This document shows, in pieces, positions 24,192 to 32,100 of a DNA stretch of 64,000 nt (positions within the stretch are counted from its first letter, which is position 1; every line of letters begins with the position of its first letter). This DNA comes from CF-46 sp963760735 (GTDB lineage Bacteria > Chloroflexota > Limnocylindria > Limnocylindrales > CSP1-4). The DNA lies in NCBI GenBank assembly GCA_963760735.1, contig CAVXEB010000004.1, forward strand, positions 1,922,001 to 1,986,000. Direction: 5' to 3'. Under the pieces are notes generated by a model, which worked only from the letters and a program-made list of their open reading frames with translations, was not told the DNA's origin and ran no database searches. A program made the translations under genes and the position numbers.

Positions 24192-24998
24192 CTAGGGAGC
24201 GACGGTGACGGACTCCATCGCCACCGGGTTGATCGCCTGGTTTCCCTGGGCATCGCCGGCGTTCGGCATGGCGGCGATCGCGTCGACGACCTCCATCCCC
24301 TTCGTCACCCGTCCGAAGACCGAGTAGCTGGGCGGCAGCGACGGGACGTCCGCGAGCGTGATGAAGAACTGGCTCCCGTTCGTGTTCGGGCCGGAGTTGG
24401 CCATTGCCACGACACCGCGGGTGTACGGCACCGTGACCGGGTCGTCGGCGAACTCGTAGCCGGGGCCGCCCTGCCCGACGTGTTCCGTGTCGACGTTCGG
24501 CTCCCGTCCGAACTGGCCGTCGCCGCCCTGGATGACGAATCCGGGCGCCAGGCGGTGGAAGACGACGCCGTCGTAGTAGCCGCAGTCGGCCAGGGCCACG
24601 AAGTTGCCGGCGGCATTCGGGCCGAGCGATCCATCAACCTCGATCACGATGTCGCCTTGGTTCGTCTTGATCGTGGCCATGCGCTTCTCGCCGGCGGGGA
24701 GCGGGGCGGGCGGGCTCGTCGGGCAGTCGCCGACCGCAGCGGGGGACCCGCCGGCGGCGGGAGCCGACGCGCTCGCGGAGGGCTGCGTGGCCGGCGACGC
24801 GGACGCCCCGGATCGCATGTTCAACCCGACGACGGCGAGTCCGGCCCCGACGATGGCGACCGCCGCCACGATCGCGATGATCGCGGTCGACGAGAGCCCG
24901 CCGCCCGAACCCGACCCGCTCGTCGAGCCAGCGCTCGACCCACCCGCCGGTTGCCGGACCCCGGAGCCCGGTGCGCCACCCTTCCGCCGTTTTGCCAC
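24192..24998 (-). CDS. Membrane-anchored cyclophilin-type peptidyl-prolyl isomerase
   Basis: The 268-residue protein has a basic and Gly/Ser-rich N-terminus, one transmembrane helix (about residues 36-60), a low-complexity Ala/Ser/Pro linker and a cyclophilin domain (about 105-268). Active-site motifs are clear: VVFHRLAPGFVIQGGD with the catalytic arginine, and ANSGPNTNGSQFFITL. It should catalyse proline isomerisation on the outside of the membrane and help secreted proteins fold. It is convergent with the preceding bifunctional-nuclease gene and lies downstream of the glycosylation genes on the same strand, 59 bases from the nearest one. Confidence 0.9.
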   Translation of the reverse strand: MAKRRKGGAPGSGVRQPAGGSSAGSTSGSGSGGGLSSTAIIAIVAAVAIVGAGLAVVGLNMRSGASASPATQPSASASAPAAGGSPAAVGDCPTSPPAPLPAGEKRMATIKTNQGDIVIEVDGSLGPNAAGNFVALADCGYYDGVVFHRLAPGFVIQGGDGQFGREPNVDTEHVGQGGPGYEFADDPVTVPYTRGVVAMANSGPNTNGSQFFITLADVPSLPPSYSVFGRVTKGMEVVDAIAAMPNAGDAQGNQAINPVAMESVTVAP

Positions 24999-25057
24999 TC
25001 AGCCCATCCTCTCGTGATGTCGCTGGCTCCCGGTTCGCCGGACGTCGTCGGGCGCCG

Positions 25058-25858
25058 TCACGACAGGATCCGCTCGCCGCGGCGGAGCGCGCGGGACCGG
25101 TTCGCCCACATCCGGAGACGGAGGAGCCAGAAGTCCCGGACCGCCCGGAGGACGACCGACGGCTTGGCGCCGGTCGGCGAGCCGGCCGTTCGGGGATAGT
25201 GCGGGACGCCGACCTCGGCCACCGAGCGGCCCGTCGCCTGGAGCTTGATCAGCAGCTCCGCGGAGAAGAATGCCCCGCCCGACTCGACCGCGATCCCCTC
25301 GAGCGCCTCCCGTCTGAAGAGCTTGCAGGCGCAGTCGACGTCGCGAACCCGGAGGCCGAAGAAGATCCGGTTGGCCAGGCGATACAGGCGGGCGTAGACG
25401 GTGCGGACGAGCGGGTCGGCGCGCTTGATCCGGAACCCGGCGACGACGTCGGGATCGTCGCCCGCGGCCATCCGCTCGATCAGCCGGCCGATGTCGATGA
25501 CCTGGAACTGGCGATCGCCGTCCGTGAACGCGACGTGCTCGAAGGTCGCGGCCCGGAACCCCGATCGGAGGGCCGCGCCGTACCCGTAGTTCGTCGGGTG
25601 GTGGACGGCCCGCACGATCCCCGGGTTCGCCGCGACCAGCTCGTCGGCGATCCGCCCCGTCGCGTCCTTCGACCCGTCGTCGACGACGATGATCTCGAAC
25701 GCGTCGGCGAGGGTCGGGAGCGTCTCGAGGGCCTCCGCCACCAGCCCGGCCAGGTTGGCCTCCTCGTTGTGGGCCGGAAAGAAGTACGAGAGGCGGGCCA
25801 GCCGGGCGGTTCCGGCGCCGGCGTCCGTGGCCGGTTCGGCGGTCGCGACTGCACTCAC
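25058..25858 (-). CDS. GT2 glycosyltransferase, polyprenyl-phosphate mannose synthase-like
   Basis: The 266-residue protein is a GT-A fold transferase: SYFFPAHNEEANLAGLV near the start, nucleotide-binding VVDDGSKDATG, and the DxD-type motif FTDGDRQFQV. The rest (KLFRREALEGIAV, PHYPRTAGSPTG) resembles dolichol/polyprenyl-phosphate mannose synthases. It lacks C-terminal membrane helices, so it belongs to the soluble DPM1-like type. Its start overlaps the previous gene as GTGA. Together with the neighbouring GT-C membrane proteins it would supply lipid-linked sugar donors on the cytoplasmic face. The exact sugar is inferred from similarity in pattern only. Confidence 0.8.
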   Translation of the reverse strand: MSAVATAEPATDAGAGTARLARLSYFFPAHNEEANLAGLVAEALETLPTLADAFEIIVVDDGSKDATGRIADELVAANPGIVRAVHHPTNYGYGAALRSGFRAATFEHVAFTDGDRQFQVIDIGRLIERMAAGDDPDVVAGFRIKRADPLVRTVYARLYRLANRIFFGLRVRDVDCACKLFRREALEGIAVESGGAFFSAELLIKLQATGRSVAEVGVPHYPRTAGSPTGAKPSVVLRAVRDFWLLRLRMWANRSRALRRGERILS

Positions 25859-27555
25859 AGGATCGCCGGGCACGGTGCCGGTGCGGGCGCGGATCCCGGC
25901 TGAGCCTCGCCGCCGGGGATCGGCAGGACGCGGATGACGTTGCCCGCCGTCGGCGCCCCGATCGGGACGAGTCGGAACCGGCCGGCGAGGGCCGGCAGCT
26001 CGCTGCCGCCGTTCCGGATCAGGTAGACCGGTCGGGTCGGGAGGTACAGGTCGATCACGTGGTCGAGCTCTCCAAGGTCGCAGTCGAGGCGGGTCCGATC
26101 GTCGATGATCGAGACGTCCGGGCGCCGGCCGTCCACGATCGTCGCATACCAGAGCGCGGTGGAGAAACTCCACCACGAGACGATGACGGCGTTCGGTTCG
26201 ACCGCCTCGAGCACCTCGTCGGTCCACTGCTGGGCGAGCCGGTCCGTGGTCCGGTCCACGCTCTGCGATCGCGCCGACAGGTCGAGGACGGTCGGCGCGA
26301 GGAGTGCGGCGCCGACGACCAACACGGCGACCGACCGCGCGACGGCCCGGGACCGGTCGGCGGCGGCGTCACCGGCACCACCCCGGGGCGAGGGCATGCG
26401 CCGGACGACGACATCGACGATCGAGCCGCCGAGGACCGCGAGCCAGGTCCAGCTGATGAGAGCCGGGCCGATGTAGTAGCGGTCGATCGCGCCGTCGGGA
26501 AAGACGGAGTTGAAGAAGCAGGTGATCGCGAGCGTCGTGCCGGTCAACACGGCGTACCGCGGCTGCCGGAACGCAGTGACGATGAGCGCCACGACGACGA
26601 CCGGCGCGAGGGGCCCGAGCTGGGCCGCGGCCATCGCGATCAAGGCTTCGATCCGACCGGGCCAGTTCGCCATCGGGTCCGTCAGCCAGCCATGGAACTG
26701 GGCGCCGAGGGTGACGTACCAGAACCCGGTCCAGGTGCTCGGGTCGGCGTAGACGAACGGCGCCCGGAACCAGCCGGCTCGGAGGATCATCTCGAAACGG
26801 ACCAGGATCGTCGGGATTGCGAACGCGGCGATGCAGGCCGCGACGAAGCGCCGGCGCTGGAGGATGCCGGGCTCGACCATCAGGACGAAGAGAAGGATCG
26901 GCGGACCGAGCAGGAGGGTCAGCGAGTGGTTCCCGACCGACAGTCCGACGACGACCGCGGCGGCGATCAGGAGCCGGTCCGCCCTCCGCGGGTCGGCTGC
27001 GGGGACGACCTCCGGGTCGAGGGGGTCGCCGAGTCGCGCCTGCTCCCAGCGCACGAGGAGCCACAGGATGATTGCGAAGAACGCGAAGTGGAGGGCATGC
27101 GGATCGGCGTGCGTGCCGACGGCCCAGACGATCGGCGTGAGCGCGATGCCGATGCCGGCCGCGACGCCGAGGACGACGGAGCCGCTCAGGCGTCGGGCGA
27201 GGTCGGCCGAGAACGCCGCGCCGATCGCGACCAGGATCGCCGAGAGGACGTTCATCCGGAGGGCCGCCTCGCCGATCGGCTGGAGCAGGACCGACGCGAG
27301 CCAGCCGACGAGGACGTAGGACGGGTAGCCGGTCGGATGAGCCGTGCCCATGACGGGAAGGACGGTCTGGAACTCCGCCGTGTCCCAGAACCCGACCCCT
27401 GGCATCAGCCGCCACAGCGATGCGCCGAGCGCGATGACGCCGACGCCGAGCGCACCGAGCCACGGTGCCAGGACCCGCCAGTCGCGGGCCGCGTACCGGG
27501 TCAGCTCGGCCGGCCGGACGGGCGCGTCCGTCGGCTCGGTCGCGACGGTGCTCAC
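25855..27555 (-). CDS. Polytopic DUF2723/GT-C-like membrane protein
   Basis: The 566-residue protein has about eleven transmembrane helices. Just after helix 1 it has the DUF2723 signature WDTAEFQTVLPVMGTAHPTGYP, where D and E are the acidic pair expected of GT-C glycosyltransferases. The C-terminus is a soluble extracytoplasmic domain of about 150 residues ending in Pro/Ala-rich sequence. DUF2723 proteins include TMEM260-type O-mannosyltransferases, so it may transfer sugars from a lipid carrier to an exported acceptor. GTGA overlaps at both ends tie it to the GT2 gene downstream and the next membrane protein upstream. Confidence 0.75.
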   Translation of the reverse strand: MSTVATEPTDAPVRPAELTRYAARDWRVLAPWLGALGVGVIALGASLWRLMPGVGFWDTAEFQTVLPVMGTAHPTGYPSYVLVGWLASVLLQPIGEAALRMNVLSAILVAIGAAFSADLARRLSGSVVLGVAAGIGIALTPIVWAVGTHADPHALHFAFFAIILWLLVRWEQARLGDPLDPEVVPAADPRRADRLLIAAAVVVGLSVGNHSLTLLLGPPILLFVLMVEPGILQRRRFVAACIAAFAIPTILVRFEMILRAGWFRAPFVYADPSTWTGFWYVTLGAQFHGWLTDPMANWPGRIEALIAMAAAQLGPLAPVVVVALIVTAFRQPRYAVLTGTTLAITCFFNSVFPDGAIDRYYIGPALISWTWLAVLGGSIVDVVVRRMPSPRGGAGDAAADRSRAVARSVAVLVVGAALLAPTVLDLSARSQSVDRTTDRLAQQWTDEVLEAVEPNAVIVSWWSFSTALWYATIVDGRRPDVSIIDDRTRLDCDLGELDHVIDLYLPTRPVYLIRNGGSELPALAGRFRLVPIGAPTAGNVIRVLPIPGGEAQPGSAPAPAPCPAIL

Positions 27556-29078
27556 CAGCCCAACGCGTCGCCCCAGACGACGCCCCAGACGTTCACGACG
27601 ACCGACACCGCGACGAGCCCGACCCCTGCGCCCACCGCCAGCCGCGCCGTGGCCGACCACCTCCCAGGCCGGCCGGCGCGGACGGCGACCCGCTCGAGGC
27701 CGATCGCGACCAGGAGGAGCGCCCACGGCACGAAGTCGTTGCTGAATCGGTAGCCGAACTGGACCCAGCCCTGGCTGAAGTGCATCAGGTTCACCACGGT
27801 GATGATCAGGACGGCCAGTGACGCGCCGGTCACCAGGCGGCTGTGGCCGTAGCCCCAGCGCAGCGCCGGCAGAATCAGCAGGTAGGCAGGGCTCGTCAGG
27901 AGGATGCTCATCCCGGTGTCGCGCGGCAGGACGAGCGGGCAGGCGATGTTGAACCAGCCACGGACGTCGTCCGGGCTCGTGCACAAGGGGCCGCCGGTGC
28001 CGAGCGCCGCGGGGACGACGTCGGGCAGGAGGACCGGGGTGCTCAGGAACATGATCTGGAAATTCTGCGGGAGATAGCGGATGTCCTCGATCGACCAGGC
28101 CAGGTTGTAGTTGAGCGGGATGTAGAAGCCCGCCTCGAGCTCGTACAGATGCTGGTAGCCCGGATGGAGCAGGCTACCGGTCGTGGCGAGGTTGTAGACG
28201 GCGAGCGCCGCCAGCGGGATCCCCGCCCCGAGCGCGGCCGACCAGCCACGGCGCTGCCACGAGCCGCCGGACCCGACGAACACGAAGAACGGCGCCGCGA
28301 ACGCGACGGTCAACCGCGACGTGCAGGCCAGGCCGAACAGCAACCCGGCGAGGAACTGACGCGGATCCGGGACGAGCCACGCGAGGGCGGCGACGGACAT
28401 TCGCGAGCTCGCCGTGACGGGCGTTCCGCCGCCGCCGGGATGGTCGAGCTCGTCCTCGTCGAGCTCGTCCTCGCGGAGGGCGGCCGTCGGATCGCCCCGG
28501 ATCGCCACTCCGATCGCCAGCAATGCCAGACCGACCGCCAGGACGTGTGCCTGGTACCAGGTCGTGCCGAGCTGGGCGGTGTACCAGAACACGGTGCCGA
28601 AGCCGAAGAACACGGTGGTCGCGAACCGCACCCACGTCCGGATCGGCAGCAGGCCGAGCACCCACCAGGCGATCCCGACATCGATCGCGCCGAGGATCGC
28701 GAAGACCAGCTGGCCGTCGGTCGCGACGCCCCACAGGGCCACGAACGGCATCAGCACGATCGCCGGCAGCGGCGGGAACGGAACCAGGGCCCGTGAAACG
28801 CCGTCCGTCGAAGCGACCGGCAGGACGTCCTGGAAGAAGCTGTTCCCGGGCGACGTGGCGGAGGCCTCGACGGGGTACCGAATCGCGGCCTGACCCTCCA
28901 GGAAGGCCATGGCCTGCCAGGTGAAATGGTTGTAGAAGCGATCGGGATGGCTGAGCGTGTAGACGACCAGGGCGATCGCGACCAGACACGCACCCACGGC
29001 GACGGTGACGAACGTCCGCGACGGGTAGGGGGCGGGGCTGGAGGCTGGCGACCGACCCTGTGCTACCCTGCGATCCAC
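27552..29078 (-). CDS. Polytopic membrane protein, probable GT-C glycosyltransferase-like
   Basis: The 508-residue protein has about ten transmembrane helices and a large first outer loop (about residues 45-85) with RFYNHFTWQAMAFLEGQ, typical in position of GT-C enzymes. A cytoplasmic acidic stretch (DELDEDELD) lies near residue 205. The family could not be named further. The GTG start at 29078 sits only 29 bases from the divergent start of the giant PMT-like fusion, so the two promoters must overlap the coding ends or be very compact. It is coupled to the downstream DUF2723 gene by GTGA. Confidence 0.65.
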   Translation of the reverse strand: MDRRVAQGRSPASSPAPYPSRTFVTVAVGACLVAIALVVYTLSHPDRFYNHFTWQAMAFLEGQAAIRYPVEASATSPGNSFFQDVLPVASTDGVSRALVPFPPLPAIVLMPFVALWGVATDGQLVFAILGAIDVGIAWWVLGLLPIRTWVRFATTVFFGFGTVFWYTAQLGTTWYQAHVLAVGLALLAIGVAIRGDPTAALREDELDEDELDHPGGGGTPVTASSRMSVAALAWLVPDPRQFLAGLLFGLACTSRLTVAFAAPFFVFVGSGGSWQRRGWSAALGAGIPLAALAVYNLATTGSLLHPGYQHLYELEAGFYIPLNYNLAWSIEDIRYLPQNFQIMFLSTPVLLPDVVPAALGTGGPLCTSPDDVRGWFNIACPLVLPRDTGMSILLTSPAYLLILPALRWGYGHSRLVTGASLAVLIITVVNLMHFSQGWVQFGYRFSNDFVPWALLLVAIGLERVAVRAGRPGRWSATARLAVGAGVGLVAVSVVVNVWGVVWGDALGW

Positions 29079-29107
29079 CTCAACGCTCGTTCAGGGAGTA
29101 CCACCCC

Positions 29108-32100
29108 GTGACGTCCGGCCGCGCGGCGGACGGACCGAGCCGAGGCGCGGACGCGCCGACGCGCACCAGCGGAACGCGGGATGGCATCGGCGCGATCCTG
29201 GCGATCCTCGCGCTCGGCCTCGTCTTCCGGGTCATCATCGCACAGCTCAACCCGGGCTCCGGGTTCCGGGTCGATCTGGGTTCGTTCCAGGCCTGGGCGG
29301 CGAACCTCGCATCCGACGGACTCCACGGGTTCTACGAGCGCCCGTTCTTCCACGACTACACGCCCGGGTACCTCTATGTCCTGTACGTGGTCGGCCTCGC
29401 CGGCCAGCAGCTGGGCAACCTCGCGGACCTGATCAAGATCCCGCCGATCCTCGCCGACATCGCGATCGCCTGGCTCGTCTGGTCGATGGCTCGCGAGGTC
29501 GGCGCCGGCAAGCGAGCGGCCCTCATCGGCGCCGCGCTCGTCGTCGCCAACCCCGTCACCTGGTTCGACTCGGTCCTGTGGGGCCAGGTCGACTCGTTCG
29601 GCGTGGTCTTCCTGCTCCTCGGCCTCCGGGCGCTGTGGCGCGACCAGCCGGAGCGGGCGGCGATCCTCACGGTGATCGCGGCCTTGATCAAGCCCCAGCT
29701 GGCGATCCTCGTCCCGATCGTTGCCGTGGTGACGATTCGCCGGGCGCTGTGGCCGCCGATGCCGATCCACGCGGCCGGTTCGGGCGACGAGCGGCCGGGG
29801 ACTCGTGTAGGGCTCCTGTCCGCGTTCCGGGCCTGGGAACGACGGACCGACCACCCGATCCGGATCCTCACCACGGGGATCGCCGGGTTCCTCACCGCGG
29901 TCGTCCTCTGCTTCCCGTTCGGGCTGTCGGTCATCGAGCCCGGCACGAACGGCGAGGTCCTCCACTCGGGGCTCATCGAACAGATCTTCAAGACCGCCGG
30001 CGGCTATCCGTACGCGAGCGTCAACGCCTACAACCCGTGGGCGCTCGCCACCGCGGGCGGCAACGGCGTCGCCGAGAACAGCGGCTGGGCCTGCGACACG
30101 TTCATCCTCCACGCCGCGCCGGGCAACCCGACCTGCCTCGAGGCCGTGACGATCGCCGGGATCCCGGCCGTCTACGTCGGGGCGGCGCTGCTCGTCGCCG
30201 CGTTCGTGATCGTCGGGATCGCCGTCTTCCGCCGGCCGACACCGCTGACGATCCTCACCGGGCTCGCGATCCTGGCCGTCGCCTTCTTCATCCTGCCGAC
30301 CCGGGTCCACGAGCGGTACCTCTACCCCTTCGTCGCGATCGGGGCGATCCTCGCGGGGGTCTCGATCCGCTGGCGGATCGCCTACATCGTCCTCTCGGCG
30401 ACGACGTTCCTGAACATGTACGTCGTCCTCACGACCCTCTACACGGACAACCCCGGGATCCAGGACTGGCTGGGGATCGGCGAGTCGATCCGCTCGCGGG
30501 AGGGGGTGACGTTCCTCGCCCTGACGGCATTCGCCGCGTCGCTCTGGGTCTTCGCCCAGCTCCGGCCATCGGCTCAGCGTGCCCTGGCCGACGAGGTCGA
30601 CCTCGGCGCCGAGCTCGACGAGGACGACTGGGTCGACGAAGAGGCGGAGACGGGGCTGGCGCCGCCCGGACCCGCGGCCGGCGCGGGCGGCTGGCGGGCA
30701 GGAGCGCCGGTCGCGGTCGGCTCCGGCGCGGCGCTGACGGCCGCGCCGGCGTTCGTGGCACCGATGCCCACCTGGAGCGCGTCGCCGTCGCTCGTCGAGC
30801 TCGGACCGATCGGCTGGTTCCGGGCCCGGCTCGAGGAGCGGCCGGTCCGCGCCGACCGGTCGAAGGAGCTCGACCGCGAGTCGGGCGGACGGCTCGACAA
30901 GCTCGACCTGTGGATCCTCGTCGTTCTCGTCGTCTCGGTCCTCGGCATCCGGATGTTCCGCCTCGGCGAGCCGTACCAGATGCATTTCGACGAGGTCTAT
31001 CACGCCCGGACCGCCACCGAGTTCCTCCAGGACTGGCGCTACGGGATCAGCCACGAGATCTACGAGTGGACCCATCCCCACCTCGCGAAGTACGCGATGG
31101 CCGGCGGCCTCGTCGCCTGGGGCGACGACCGGGTCACGGCGACCGCGAACCTCGGGGTCCCGGTCCTGGATGCCGCGCTCGAGCCACGCCAGACCGATCC
31201 GGCATTCGGGGCGGACCGCGGCGGCGACCGCGTCGACGTCGCGACCGGGTCCCAGGTCCGCTCCTACGACCTCGCGACGCGGGCCCTCCTCGCGACGATC
31301 CCGGTCGACGGCGCCCGGGCAGTCGCCGTCGACGCCGACGGGCTCCGCCTGTTCGTCGGCGGCGACAACGGGAGCATCGTCACGATCGACCTTGCGGCGC
31401 TCGACACCGTCCGGTCGCTCCGGAGCGCGGCGGTCGCCCCCGATGCCGTGGCGTTCGCCCAGGTCGACGGGGCGGTCAGGAAGCTCTTCGTGGCGCCGGA
31501 CGGTGGCGCGCTCCTCGTCGAGACGACCGACGACCGGTTGATCACGCTGGACGCGGGCACGGCGGAGGTTCGAGGCACCGTCCAGCTCGAGGCGGCAGGC
31601 GACATGGCGCCCGGCGGAACCGCGCCGGTCGTGGCCACCAGCGGACCCGATGCCGTCCCCGACCCGGCCGCGGCGGCCGGCGCGCTGGTCTCGATCCTGG
31701 GCGGCGATGCCGCGACCTACGAGACACGTCTCGGCACCACCGAGGATCGGGCGGTCGTCGCCCGGATCGAGGACGGGGACCAGCGCGCGAACGTCCAGAA
31801 GGCCATCGACGACGGGCGGCTGGCCGGGCTGCAGATCGACACGACCCCGCTGGTCGCCGTGGCCGACGCGAACGGGGTCGAGCTGATCGATCCGTCCACG
31901 GGCGAGCTCGTGAACACCGTCGACGTCGGCGCCCCGGCCCACGGCCTGGCACTCACGACCGTCGACTCGCCGCCATGCACTGGATGTCTCTACGTCGCCA
32001 CGGACCCCGACCCTGCCGTCCACGAGGCCGGCCGGATCGCCCTCGTCGCGACCGGCGGCGACGGCGCGAAGAATGGCCCGGTGCTCGTCGACTCGATGGC

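Noticed and set aside
29060..29107. Earlier GTG start for the giant fusion gene
   Set aside because: It would overlap the divergent gene's start and adds a sequence without features; the GTG at 29108 has a ribosome-binding site.
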